Shown: positions 44,475 through 55,438 of the stretch, piece after piece | Position numbering within the stretch: position 1 is the first letter of the stretch | How the letters are laid out: each line of letters begins with the position of its first letter | Origin: Aedes albopictus | Taxonomy: Eukaryota > Arthropoda > Insecta > Diptera > Culicidae | Assembly (NCBI RefSeq): GCF_035046485.1 | Contig: NC_085137.1 | Span: 137,334,703 to 137,398,702, forward strand | Direction of reading: 5' to 3' | DNA: 64,000 bases | Position numbers and translations under genes: made by a program | The notes under the pieces: model-generated | The model's input: only the letters and a program-made list of their open reading frames with translations | Told to the model about the DNA's origin: nothing | Database searches by the model: none

Positions 44475-44724
44475 AAACTTGTGGTGTACAATTCTAATTC
44501 ATTTCTGTTCAAGTTGAGACAAACTTATGTCGCATTGGGTGGATTGTCACAACAAAAGCAGGTTGCGACATTTTCCTTATTGTTGGTTAAAAATTGATTC
44601 AGTGCACAGGGAAAAACCTCGAACACATAGGTAATATCTTGTACTCTCAGCAAAATATTGCACCGATAAACAATAAAATATTGAGTCATATGTATAAAAA
44701 AGAAGTAAACTCTACAGAGTCCAC
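44475..44724. other. Non-coding stretch
   Basis: Nothing recognised. Confidence 0.3.
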
Positions 44725-46125
44725 ATTGTTAGATTTTCCAGAAATTCGGTTAGGGCTTCTTTTTGGAACTAATTTAGAAATATCTCGTGGATTGTCTTCA
44801 CTTTTCATTTTTAAATTGCTCTCAGAGATTGTTGCGGTTTTCTTCTTTTCTTTTCTCGAGTTTCTTACTTTAGATTTTTTTAGGATTCCTGGACTTCGAC
44901 CGATTTTTTCACTGGGATCCTATAGAACTTCCTTTATGGTAGTTCTTCTTGCATTTTGCCCAAATATATTTTCGTTGGATTTCTTCCAGTATTCATCCCG
45001 AGATCGCAACAAAAGTTTTCCTCAGGATATTACTCAGACGTTTTCGAGAATTTTTTCCTGGAGTTTCTCTCGGGATTTTTCTTGAAGATTTTCCTCGATT
45101 CCTTGCGATGTTCCACTTGGTTCTTCCCCAGAAGATCTTTCTGGGATTTCCCCCAGACTCTCTACAAGAGTGGGTTCTCTACTAGAAGTTCTCTAGAAGA
45201 TTTTTTTTTAAAGAATTTTATGCATGAGTTTATCCTGCGATTTCTTCAGAAGTTTTTCCTGATTTTTTTCTAGAAGTTTTCGTGTGTTTTCTTTTTTCCT
45301 GGATTTCTACAAAAGTTTCAGCCTAGATTTTTCCTAAAGGTTCCCGTGGGATTTCTTTTGCAGTTTCACCTTAGATTTCTCTCCGAGTTTTTCCTAGGAG
45401 TTCTCTCAGAAGATTCCTTCCGTTGTTGATTCTGGCAAGTCTTTCAGCGTTTTTCATAATATATTCTGGATAAGATTTATTCCGGAATGTCTTTTGAGTT
45501 TTGGGATCTCTGCGGGTACTTTTGCTGATACTTCTCATGGAGTTCTTCTCGTGATTGTCTTTCCCTCATAGTAGTTTACAGTAGTTTTCAGGAAATTGTT
45601 GTTTTTATTTACAGATTTCCTCAGAATTATTCCCAAGAGCTCTTTCCTGAATCTTTCCAACAGGGATTTTTTTCAATTTTTTTTCTTAGAATCTCCTGGG
45701 ATAACTTACGAAATTCCATTTAAAAAATTTCTGGCACAAATATCGGAAGGAATCCAGGTGAAGTCTTGCGTATAATTCCGCAATTACTTATGGAAGGAAT
45801 CCCAAGGAACACTGAGACATTTCTGAAAAAAACAAGTACTGGGAGTAATCCCTGGAGGAAATAATGAGTAAATTTAAAGTGGAACTATGAAAACCTCTAA
45901 GGGAAATTCCGGAAGGAACTATTCAACCGTACTTTAAGCATTCCGCGAGAAAACAAACCTTTGATAAAATCAGAGAAGAAGTCGCGGGAAGAGTTCTGTG
46001 AGATACTACGAAAGAATTTTAAGGGGACATTGCAGGAAAAATTTAAGGAGGAATCTTGGAAAGAGTTCAAGCAAGAATTTGGACAGATTCGAGAAAAAAT
46101 CTCAAAGGAATTTCGGAACTAATGC
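44725..46125. repeat. Decayed 12-bp GGAATTCC-type satellite in two orientations
   Basis: To about 45700 the units read TTTCTCRGGATTTTTC (pyrimidine-rich orientation). From about 45720 they read GGAAGGAATCC / GGAGGAAATAAT (the opposite orientation). The switch at about 45720 may mark an inversion or a join of two arrays. Confidence 0.65.
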
Positions 46126-46147
46126 TTGAAAGATGTCCATAAAAACT

Positions 46148-46340
46148 TAAGTAAAAAGAAAATCGGATTAAGTACTGTTCCTTTTAATTCCACTAACAAT
46201 TTGCATGAACTTGAGTCGAGTCAAGTACAAGACACTAAAGACGACCTTACAGTTGAGGTCGAAATACGTATCTGTCAAAGGATGCAAATTCTTACTGGAA
46301 TTAAAAGGAACAGTACACAACCTGATTTCCTTTTTACTTA
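46148..46340. mobile_element. 193-bp MITE
   Basis: TAAGTAAAAAG...TACTGTTCCTTTTAATTCC at the left is mirrored by GGAATTAAAAGGAACAGTAC...CTTTTTACTTA at the right, and the inner GATGCAAATTCTTA motif also pairs. The centre contains GACACTAAAGACGACC. Confidence 0.7.
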
Positions 46341-46556
46341 CAGGTATTCCACTAACAAGCTCAGGTTCATCATCATCATTAAAACTTGTTAACAAATCAC
46401 TGGAAAATTCCCAATCCTTTAAAAATTTGTCAAGAAGTTTTTATTCAAAATAGATGATGACTCTGATTGATGATACGTAATTTCTAATTTTCTTTAGGAT
46501 TTTCGTCGTAATCTCAACATTACTATACCGTCAAAACTATTTATGGAATTTGACGG
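46341..46556. other. Non-coding spacer
   Basis: Contains a short palindrome ACCGTCAAA...TTTGACGGT at about 46527-46557 just before the SINE, and nothing else recognisable. Confidence 0.3.
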
Positions 46557-46770
46557 TCACATGGTCTTGGTGAGGGTGTTCAACATGGCCACGCTGAGGG
46601 TGATAGGTTCGATTCTCAGTCGGTTCAGAAACTTTTCGTAAAGGAAGTTTCTTTAATTTTCTTTGACATGGAGTATCTTCGTGCCTGCCACGAAGAAAGC
46701 TCTCAGTTAATAACTGTGGAGCGGAGAAGCAGGCTTTGCCCTTTTTATGACGTTACGCCAAGAAGAAGAA
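46557..46770 (+). mobile_element. tRNA-related SINE, non-Feilai
   Basis: A box-B-like GGTTCGATTC lies at 46605-46614, with a weak box-A region upstream (TGGTGAGGGTG). A body with GAGTATCTTCGTGCC, TTAATAACTGTGG, GAGAAGCAGGCTTT and GACGTTACGCCAAG leads to a (AAG)n end. Fragments of the same family lie at 9765, 19315-19412 and 22355-22440. The 3' half resembles Feilai in its AAGAAGAAG tail, so the two may share a LINE partner. Confidence 0.65.
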
Positions 46771-46958
46771 TTCTGTTAAAAATACAAAATTCCTTAATCA
46801 ATGTTTCTTCTCAAAAGAGCTTTGTAAAGAAAGTTTTTGGAAGAAATTAGCGAAAATTTAATACAATTGGGGCTATTTTTTACTTATAAACATTCAAAAT
46901 TCCCCCTGTAAAAACCTGGAAAACTTAGGGAATTTTATTTTGCCTTATGAGTAGACAC

Positions 46959-47447
46959 TAGTATGGGACAAACATCAAATTCTCGCTCTAGTCGACTTTT
47001 TTGATTCCATTTAGGTCCCTGTGCAAAATTTCAGCGCAATCGGTGAAACTATAATTTAGCGGTTCAAAGTTTTCATAGGATTTACTATGGGAAAAGTTAC
47101 ACTTTCTGATAAAAAATCCTAGACGTCGTCCTTTGTCTCTTCAATTCAAATCGATCAACGCATCTTGTAGAAACATCATATATGAAACTTTCCTTTAAAG
47201 ACCGCAAAGCGATTAGATGCGGGTGCATTGATCGATTTAAATTAAGGAGACAAAGGGTGACCTCTAGGATTTTTTGTTTGAAAGTGTAACTTTTTCCATA
47301 GTAAATCCTATGAAAACTTTGAATCGCTTGCGCTAAACTATAGTTTAATCGGTGAAATTTTGCACAATTCATATGGGACCTAAATGGGATCTAAAAAGTC
47401 GACTTGAGCGAGGATTTATTTTTTCTATACAAGCGTGTCCCATACTA
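46959..47447. mobile_element. 489-bp fold-back MITE with perfect 8-bp target duplication
   Basis: Starts TAGTATGGGACA, ends TGTCCCATACTA, with arms matching through GTCGACTT and AGTGTAACTT to a centre near 47200. GTAGACAC flanks both ends exactly (46951-46958, 47448-47455). Non-coding. An 8-bp duplication points to hAT-, P- or Merlin-like machinery. Confidence 0.9.
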
Positions 47448-47455
47448 GTAGACAC

Positions 47456-49105
47456 TCTGAAGAGTTACCCAGAGGGTAACGGATGAAAAGAATGTTGCCA
47501 GAATCCTGATGCTGGTATTGGAGACCGGGAGGTACAGGGAGCGGTACAGGGAAGCAAGAGTAGCCGATAAATGAATCCACAGCTTAAAAAGAGGACTTGA
47601 GGAAAATGTAATTGCTCAGGCGCAAGAGAGTATGGAACAGAATGGTATGCGTATGTTTTACGAAACTGTCAATGGCGTGCGACCGTGTCATGTGCAACGA
47701 CCGTGATGTAAACTTGCTGACAGATAAAATAATGGTGGCTGCCAGGAGGAGACACCATTTCCAAGAATTGTTAAACGGTGGGAATTGGGGAGCGACAAAC
47801 AGAATTCAAATCGACGACGACAGGCAGGTTGTGGAGCCTGAAACGCTAGACGAGGTCAAGGCATTCATCAGAGGGCGGAAGAACAACAAGGCTGCTGGGA
47901 AGGACGAACTACCAGCCGAGGTTCTCAAGCACGGTAGTTAGAAGCTGTATCAACTCTTACTTTGTATTATATTGAAGACGAAGAACTTGTTGGTTGGATG
48001 GTTTCATTTGCCCTCTGTACAAGAAAGGGCATCGACTGGAGGGCACAAATTACGTTTCAGCGTACGAAATTTTGTTCGGAACTCGGTTTAACAGGCTGAG
48101 GCAGATTGAGGAGTCCTTCGTCAGCGAATATCAGGCAGGTTTTCATGAGGGCAGATCAACAACGGATCAGATGTTCACCCTGCGGCAGATTCTCGATAAA
48201 TTTCTGGAGCACAACTTGCAGACCCATCATCTGTTTATTGGTTTCAAAGCGTCGTGCGATTCAGTGAAGAAAAGCGAGTCATGGCAGATTATGATCGAAC
48301 ATGGTTTTCCGGCGAAGCTGATTCGTGTGATGCTTGGCGAATCAAAATCAAGTGTACGAGTGCTGATGAAAACGTCGCCGTTCGTAACCTTAGACGGACT
48401 GAATCAGGGCGATACTCTTTCGAACTTACTGGTCAACATAGCGCTGCAAGGAGCGATAAGGTGAGCTGGTATGCAAAAAAGGCCGAACCACGGGTACGTG
48501 GTCGCATATGCTCCTGGGCTTCACAGACGATATCGAATCATCGGAATCGACCGTCAGGGCGTGAAAGAGGCGTTCATACCTATTCAGAGGGAGACTGCTA
48601 GGATTGGACTTACGATTCTCATAACAAAACTCGCGTTCTACAATACTCAGATTCTTCCGGTCGCTTTACACGGCCATGAATCGTAAACATTGAAAGAAGT
48701 TGATCGGACAGCATTCGGAGTTTTCGAATGTAAAGTGCTGCGAACAATACTCGGCGGTAAACTGGTGGACGGCATCTTACGGCGTCTCATGAGCTATGAA
48801 TTGTACCAAATATATAAAGAGACTGATCTAGTGAAGTGAATAAAACACGGCAGGCTACGGTGGGCTGGATACGTAGCTCGTTTGCGGAAGAACGGCAAGC
48901 TAAAACTATATTCAGCAAAGAACCAGGGAGGGACCCTCGGTTTCATGGTAGGCCGCACACTCCTTGGCTTCTTCACTTCTTGGAGTTGAGAAGGATCTAA
49001 GAACTCTAAACGTTCAGGGCAGCTGGAAGCGATTGACCCAGAACCGAGCCCAGTGGAGGAGATAGCTTAATTAGGCGTAATTCCACCGCTACGAGTTGTT
49101 GTCCA
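47456..49105 (+). pseudogene. Decayed RTE-type retrotransposon
   Basis: The translation in shifting frames preserves RTE-like blocks in order: AQESMEQNGMR.FYETVNGV, NNKAAGKDELPAEVLKHG, FICPLYKKGH, YQAGFHEGRSTTDQMFTLRQ, a motif A degenerate to FIGFKASCDS (catalytic Asp changed to Gly), GLNQGDTLSNLLVNIALQ, an LGFTDDI remnant of motif C, then ILPVALHGHES, VLRTILGG and GRLRWAGYVARL. Several stops and frameshifts occur (stops at about 47941 and 48684, for example). It is more diverged than 62402-63357 relative to the RTE copy at 26447-29610 and probably another subfamily. No endonuclease remains upstream, where a MITE directly abuts. Confidence 0.85.
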
Positions 49106-49158
49106 TCAAATACTGAGTATGTACAATTTTTAGTTGTGATGAGTGAAGAAGGATTATA

Positions 49159-50467
49159 CCCGAGCAGAGGAAAATATCAAAATAATAACAACGAAATTAC
49201 AAAACCTGTTTTTATATCTCGGTTTGTTATTATTAACTTATTAAGTCATCACCGTTCCATAACATGTTCTGTTGGGCAATCTTATTTTGTTATGATGGTG
49301 CTCTTGGTATATTTTCTTTAAATTACATTTCAATAACATGTTTTGTTGTAGCACAAGTTCAGTTATTATTGTGTCATTGAGACTGTACAAATATTTGATC
49401 ATTAATATTACAACATAACTAGCTTTGCAATCAAAACTACACCATTCGAGATTTTTGTTGTGCACAGCATTCCGTGAGGAACTGTAAGAGAAAATATTAT
49501 TTTGTCATCAGTTCCTCTTCTTACTGACATTACGTTTTAACTGTGACAGTGCCAACTTATCAGCCTTTTTGTTTTATAAGCACTTTGAAAAATATACCTG
49601 TTTTTTTTTTGTCCCAGTTTCAGTAAGATATGAATACGAAAATAGAAAGTGTAATAGAGTGTTAGGCATTTTATGAAACATTTTGGATCAACTGGTGGAA
49701 TTCAACGACGAACAACACATTTTCGACAAAAATGTAAAAAAATAAGTCATCAAGAACTCCATTGATTATTTTTAGACATTTTATTTTTATTGATTTCACT
49801 GCATCGAGCCCACTTAGATTCACTTGGATAAATGTGTCAATAAATGAGGTAATAATGTAAATAAATCTTATAAACAATGAACCACCTAATAAAGGGTTTC
49901 AAAAAGACGGTAGTTTTTCATCGTAAGTTGTTTGGAAAATAAACGAAAACTATTGTTTCTCTCTGTTTTCGATATTAAACCGTTTGCGACAACAATAGCG
50001 TCCCAATTATGAATGAAAAATTTAACAATAGATCATATTGTTGCGTATCCCATTGAATGCATATGGGACTTTGGAGGAATTCCTATCCGAGTCAGAAAAA
50101 AAGCAAATTTTGTTTTCGGATTGTTATCAATAACGTATTCATATCAAAATTTCGACACGAATGCCACTCTAGTGGTAAAGTGTCTTTAATAAACTAATAA
50201 TAATAATAATAATATCAAAATTTGTTATTGAAATATTTTAAAAATTCGCTATTATTAAGTTGTTATTGAAACTAACAAAACATGTTATTACACAGGTCTT
50301 TCAGGAACATTTTTTTGTTATAATTTTTGTTATTTTGCCGCTTATGACATACAAGTTTATAACAGGATGTGTTATGTAAATAACATGAAAATAACTCTTT
50401 CCGCTACTCAGTTATTTTTCCAAAATAACACATTTTATTATACTGTTGCTATTCTCTTCTGCTCGGG
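49159..50467. mobile_element. 1.3-kb MITE-like element with TA target duplication
   Basis: Left end CCCGAGCAGAGGAAAATA and right end ...TATTCTCTTCTGCTCGGG are inverted, with TA on both sides (49157-49158, 50468-50469). The arms are rich in AATAACA / TGTTATT motifs. Inside, near 50155-50215, TCTAGTGGTAAAGTGTCTTTAATAAAC followed by (TAA)n, read in two parts, resembles the 3' end of a retroelement inserted later. Confidence 0.75.
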
Positions 50468-50469
50468 TA

Positions 50470-52111
50470 CCGCCATGATTCGTTAATTCGACTATGAGCT
50501 TCTAGTTAGATTTGATAAAAATGTTATTTTTATTTCATCAACATCGATAAACATCTCTGCTTCCCAACAGCTTCTAGCAAACATATCTTAAAATAAATTG
50601 TCACTTAAACACTATACATAATCTGCTCAACATTCCATTCAAACTCACAGCCATTTATTGCCAACAATTTCTTTACCAGCTGGGTTGCTGATTGATCTAA
50701 TTTGAATGCAAATGAAACCATTATGGGGCCAACCTATTTCTAGAAACAACAAATCCAGCAAATTTCCCCAAGCAACCCCATCCCAATCGGAAAAGGAACC
50801 ATGTACCCCCACAGCGGAAACCAACAACAACAACGGCGCGCCACGGAGATCCTATCTCTTACAATTCCCACCCTTTTTTTGTGCCCACAACAGCTACTAC
50901 GTCCACAGGGGCCACTTTTTCCTTTCTTGATGCCCGTGCTTTTTTGCCTCCCTCTGCCCCTAGAGACAAGTCATTATCACGGCTGACCGCACGGTGGTCA
51001 CCTTCTCGCATCATCATTGTGTGCGCCCGCAGTTTGCAGACAAAGATCGTAAATATGCAAACACTATAAATACCAAAGTTCGTTCAGTATGGTTCGGTTC
51101 GGAGAATCCTGTTGACCAGTCGCAGAGCTATAGAAGCTTACCCGTTTCTACCGCCAGCCGCTGGTCGCCGTGTCGCTGGATTAGCTTCGAAAGGGGATAT
51201 GCATTATTTGAAGAGTGTATTATGTTGAAAGCTCGGAAAACAAGGCGATTGTGTGACACACTTTGAACGGCGGAACACATTTGTTATTCAGTGGGGGTCA
51301 TAATTTGTGCGCTTCGCAAAGGGCAGATGGGTGGCTACTCTATAGGTTATGTGTTTTTTCACGTGGGTCCACTACACTGGGTTGGCATCACTAGGTATGG
51401 AAAAACAACTTCGTTCGTAGTGGTCAGCAACAGTTTGTAATGTATAAATTCCAAATCAGGCATGTGTTACAATACAATTTTTTCCTGAATAGGGGGTTTA
51501 AGGTCACACAATAATAGTGTATCTGTTACCTGGGCTCTGGGAGACATACGGAATGTCAGGGTCATTCGAGGTCCGGGGGAAGTTCAGGCAAATGGTAGAT
51601 GCCTGATCATAATGAAGTCCTTGACAAAAATATGACTTGGGTGGTAGCTTCGGGAGAAATCAAATACTTCTGGACACAAAAGGGAATTCAAGACAATTTT
51701 ACTTTACCAGACGCCCGCCGTTATTGAAAGTGCCAAACTTTGAGAACTTTGAAATGACGCTGCTAATGATTTAAGAAAATAGCTGATGAATATGATATGA
51801 TATGCAAACTTCTACTCTAGTAAAATAATGAGAGATGGGATGAGAAAAATATACGGGAGTAAACGTCAAGACTTTCTCAACGATTCTAGTTCACAGAATT
51901 CAATGCAATATTTAATCATTCATTCGGAGTTCTTCAAAGGGTTCATCTAGTAATTTTCTCAACGATTTAACCATAGATAGGGAATCGCGCAACTTGGGCG
52001 GTGGCTTCTATATTCGTTTGTTTTCCACTATAACTTAGTCAAATTTGAACCAATTGACATAACTTTTGGAATGTGGTGAGATAGGTATAGTATCTACCCG
52101 TGTACAACATT
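50470..52111. other. Non-coding stretch, partly unique
   Basis: No gene can be supported. 50700-51270 is GC-richer and carries several overlapping short ORFs without family resemblance. A TATAAATA followed 21 bases later by a TCAGT lies at 51065-51088. 52024-52056 is the mirror image of 59817-59849 (CCACTATAAC...CCAATTGAC), evidence of an old fold-back element split by later insertions. Confidence 0.4.
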
Positions 52112-52232
52112 CAGGGTTGTTACAACAGCGCGGATTTCGCGAATTCCGCGGATTTCGCGATTTTCGCGGATTTGGCGCGGATTTACCCATGGAATTTGGC
52201 CCTCGCGCGGATTTGGCGCGGAAATGATTTTT
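52112..52232. mobile_element. Left end of an hAT-like element with GCGGATTTGGCGCGG repeats
   Basis: Starts CAGGGTTGTTACAACAGCGC and then repeats GCGGATTTCGCG and GCGGATTTGGCGCGG several times. Its partner end is at 59690-59805. AACATT abuts both ends on the outside (52106-52111, 59806-59811). The iterated motif is of the kind that binds hAT transposases. Together the ends enclose 7.7 kb, mostly later insertions. Confidence 0.65.
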
Positions 52233-52900
52233 GTAGTGTGTACAGCGAAATATTTGAATGATTATCGGCACTTGAATTAGAAATTATGAAAAGTAAATAT
52301 TTGTTTAACCCTCCTAAGATGTTAGCATTTTTGCACCACGATAGCGTAGTGTACGTTCAGCGTGCCTGACTGGGTCATGTTGACCTTAACATCCTACTAG
52401 TGAAGAATTTGCAGCAAGTTTTCGTTTTGGTGTACGGCAATCGTTTACGAATTCCATCAGCTCTTCAAAATATTTTTTTGAAGAAATTGTGCAACGATTC
52501 TTCCAATTCTAATTCCATTGTGCATCTTTATTCAACTTTCGAGTTCTTGTTTCTAAAAAAAAATCAAATTTGTTTCTAGCAATTCCTTCGAATTTCGACT
52601 GTTGGTTATGTTGGGAGGTATGGCGGTCAGTCTTTGGAGGAATAACTCAAAAATGGATTCTTAAGCTTTTATCCGACGTTTCGGTCGCTATATTGCGCCT
52701 TTTCTGGGAATTAACTATGCTCCGTTTTATCGTAAGTATGAGCCCACTGCATAGTCCACATTCGTCCCAGACGTAACGTATCGTCCGCCGCCGGCGGCGG
52801 TGTTCCTTTGAATGTAATATCCGAAAGATATCTGTTTATCGGAAGCCGAAAGGGTAATAGTAATCTGCCCGAGTTACTGGTACAATTTTGAAAGGCACCA
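52233..52900. other. Interior of the hAT-like element, non-coding
   Basis: No transposase can be read. CCTAAGATGTTAG and CTTAACATCC near 52313-52400 form a small inverted pair. CGCCGCCGGCGGCGG at 52787-52801 is a short palindrome. Confidence 0.35.
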
Positions 52901-53110
52901 GCTATATATTTTGAAGAGATTTCTAGATAAATCCCTAGATTATTTCGGGAAAAAATCTTTTGAAGGATATCCTAGAGGAAACTGCTAGTAAAAACTTTGG
53001 CGAAAAACTCTGGGGGATCTCTGTCGGCATTCCTGGGTATATTACTGCAGAAATTCTTGGAGAAACTCCTAAAAAATCCAGGAAAACCCTGTAGGAATTT
53101 CAAAGGACTC
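52901..53110. repeat. 12-bp GGAATTCC-type satellite fragment
   Basis: GAAATTCTTGGAGAAACTCC-type units. The right edge is included in the 430-bp duplicated target (from 53068). Confidence 0.6.
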
Positions 53111-53497
53111 CAGCACGTAAATCTTGAAAATTGTCAACATTGTCCTTCTAGGATTTTTCCAGTGATTATCCATTTTAAGGGACGTTTTCCTCTGGGCAGA
53201 GGCACAACCTTGTGATCAGCTTATTGCTGTCAGGTCTCGGGGCTTTTTTTTTTCCTCATCTGTAGAGCCTTTTAACCACTGCGTCCATTATTTAGGAATA
53301 TTGTGGTATGACCCATATTTAATTTGGTGCTAGTCAAGTATCCTGTCACAATTGAGCTGTGAATGACAATGGTTGATGTAACACCTGATCCCAACTAGGC
53401 ACAACTCGTTTTATAAAGTTTATTACCCTGTTGGGATTACCTCTCCAAATTTCCAAGGGCTCTAGAAACCCTTTACCAAATATCGCCAATCTGTGAT
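53068..53497. repeat. 430-bp direct repeat, left copy (apparent target duplication)
   Basis: Identical to 57767-58195 except for one T in a poly-T run (10 here, 9 on the right), starting CCTAAAAAATCC and ending CCAATCTGTGAT. It directly abuts the 5' end of the LOA-clade element. On the minus strand it carries the C-terminal codons and 3' UTR of the truncated LINE that is longer in the right copy. Confidence 0.9.
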
Positions 53498-53796
53498 ATA
53501 ACGGAGCCTGTGGAGTACCAGGGCACCCTCCACAGTATTTGCCCTTACTGTGCTAACCGGAGCAATAGCGCGGTGGACCTTGTGTTTCTCCGAGACAATC
53601 AGCTGCCCTTCTTCAATCTCATACTTGAGGCTGAATAAGGGCGGGATTATGAAGATGTTATTAATTAGTTTAAATTTTCACCTATATGGTTTCGCATTAT
53701 GCGTTTTACACAGTGTATTCTGTGCATCCTCGCCTTTGGCGCACTCAAATCGATACCGATCTGGCTTTATTGTTGCTGTTCTTTTTTGTGCTGTGA

Positions 53797-55422
53797 TTGT
53801 TAAGAGTTTATTCTTGCCTAGTTTGGGTAGTGGCTACGGTTAGGATAGCTCAGATCAATCTTCAGCACAAAAGAACAGCAACGATCAATCTTTGTAGACT
53901 TATGCAAAATGGTACAGCCCAAGTGGCGTTAGTCCAAGAACCTTACTTTCGTAAGGGGAATTTCTATTTAGGAAACCTTGTGAATCCGGTGTTTGCTACT
54001 TTCAGTAAAAATGAAATGGCAAACTCACGTGTCATGCCTCGAGCATGTGTGCTTGTCAACAACGCAATCGTTGCTACACTCATCTCTGAACTAACTACCA
54101 GAGATGTATGTGCTATCACAATAGATGTATCTGTTGGAAACCTCAACAGGAAATACGTTTATTGTTCGGTTTATTTACCGCATGATGAACCATCCCCTAC
54201 GGATGCTTTCAAGCAAGTCATTGCATACTGCACTTCAAAAGGCCTTCCGCTAATTGTTGGTAGTGATGCTAATGCTCACCATATAATCTGGGGCAGCTCA
54301 GACATCAATTTGAGAGGCTCCAGTTTGATGGAATACTTGAGTAGTACAGATCTTGGATTACTTAACATAGGCAACCGCCCAACCTTTATGGTATCTGGTA
54401 GAGAGGAAGTGTTAGACATAACGCTTTGCTCTAGCAGAATTAGTCATGAGCTGACCAATTGGCATGTGTCAGATGAAGAATCTTTATCTGACCATCGTTA
54501 CATCTTGTTTGAACATGTGAATGTTACTTCGCAAACTTTGCGTTTCAGGAATCCCCGGTCAACCAACTGGGATCTCTTTACCGATTTGGTTGCAGCCAAA
54601 TTTCATGGATACTCACCATCAATTGACACTCCAAGTGATTTAGATGATGCCGTTGATACTACAACGGCCTTCATCATGGAAGCTTTTGAAGAAGCCTGCC
54701 CTTTGCGGTCTGTGAAGACCACAAGAGGAACCCCTTGGTGGAACTCCGATCTGGCGAAGCTCAGGAAACAATGTAGAAAGAGTTGGAACAGACGACGTTC
54801 GGCTGGATCGGAGGCTTTCAGGTCGGCTCGCAAGGCCTACCAGAAAGCTCTTCGGTCTGCTGAACGATCCGGCTGGAAAAACCTTTGTACAAATGTTTCC
54901 AGTCTGAGTGAAGCCAGTCGATTGAACAAAATCCTTGCAAAATCTAAGGATTTTCAAGTGAACGAACTTCGTTTGCCAAATGGTGATTTCACTTCCTCTG
55001 ATGAGGAAGTTTTAGAATGTTTATTCAGTACACACTTCCCCGGATGTGTGGATATTACATCTTCGGATGAACCTGATGTCTTTTCTTGTAGTTATGATTC
55101 TTTAGCTTCGGCTCGGAGTATCATAACTTTAGAATCGATTGAATGGGCACTTAATAGCTTTGCTCCTTTCAAATCTCCTGGGGCAGATGGGATTTATCCT
55201 ATTTTGCTTCAGAAGGGATTTGATCATTTCAAACATGTTTTGAAACAACTACTTGTTTGCAGTTTTGCTACAGGGTATATTCCCAAATCCTGGCGGGATA
55301 TTACTGTGAAGTTTATTCCGAAAGTGGGTCGCGCGTCGTATGAAGAAGCAAAGAGTTTCAGACCTATCAGTTTGACCTCTTTTCTTCTGAAATGCTTAGA
55401 AAGTCGATCATCACATCCGTGA
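53797..55422 (+). CDS. LOA-clade polyprotein, endonuclease and RT N-terminal part
   Basis: 541 codons. APE-type endonuclease blocks in order: IAQINLQHKRTAT (catalytic Asn, residues ~17-30), VALVQEPYF (Glu), VYLPHDEP, VGSDANAHHIIWGS (Asp/Asn) and LSDHRYI (Asp/His). A basic linker follows (WWNSDLAKLRKQCRKSWNRR), then the RT start: FKSPGADGIYP and FRPISLTSFLLKCLE. The frame then breaks: it ends ESRSSHP and stop, while the following base-shifted frame continues DHHIRDVHLANVPLHVNQHA. One extra base (or two lost) near 55400-55407 is responsible. The start is uncertain: the listed ATG lies ~15 codons before the first conserved block. Confidence 0.9.
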   Translation: MLRVYSCLVWVVATVRIAQINLQHKRTATINLCRLMQNGTAQVALVQEPYFRKGNFYLGNLVNPVFATFSKNEMANSRVMPRACVLVNNAIVATLISELTTRDVCAITIDVSVGNLNRKYVYCSVYLPHDEPSPTDAFKQVIAYCTSKGLPLIVGSDANAHHIIWGSSDINLRGSSLMEYLSSTDLGLLNIGNRPTFMVSGREEVLDITLCSSRISHELTNWHVSDEESLSDHRYILFEHVNVTSQTLRFRNPRSTNWDLFTDLVAAKFHGYSPSIDTPSDLDDAVDTTTAFIMEAFEEACPLRSVKTTRGTPWWNSDLAKLRKQCRKSWNRRRSAGSEAFRSARKAYQKALRSAERSGWKNLCTNVSSLSEASRLNKILAKSKDFQVNELRLPNGDFTSSDEEVLECLFSTHFPGCVDITSSDEPDVFSCSYDSLASARSIITLESIEWALNSFAPFKSPGADGIYPILLQKGFDHFKHVLKQLLVCSFATGYIPKSWRDITVKFIPKVGRASYEEAKSFRPISLTSFLLKCLESRSSHP

Positions 55423-55438
55423 TGTTCATCTGGCCAAT

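Noticed and set aside
51065..51088. Core promoter (TATAAATA plus TCAGT initiator)
   Set aside because: Spacing from the TATA box to the initiator is 21 bases, shorter than the usual ~30, and no downstream exon is recognisable.
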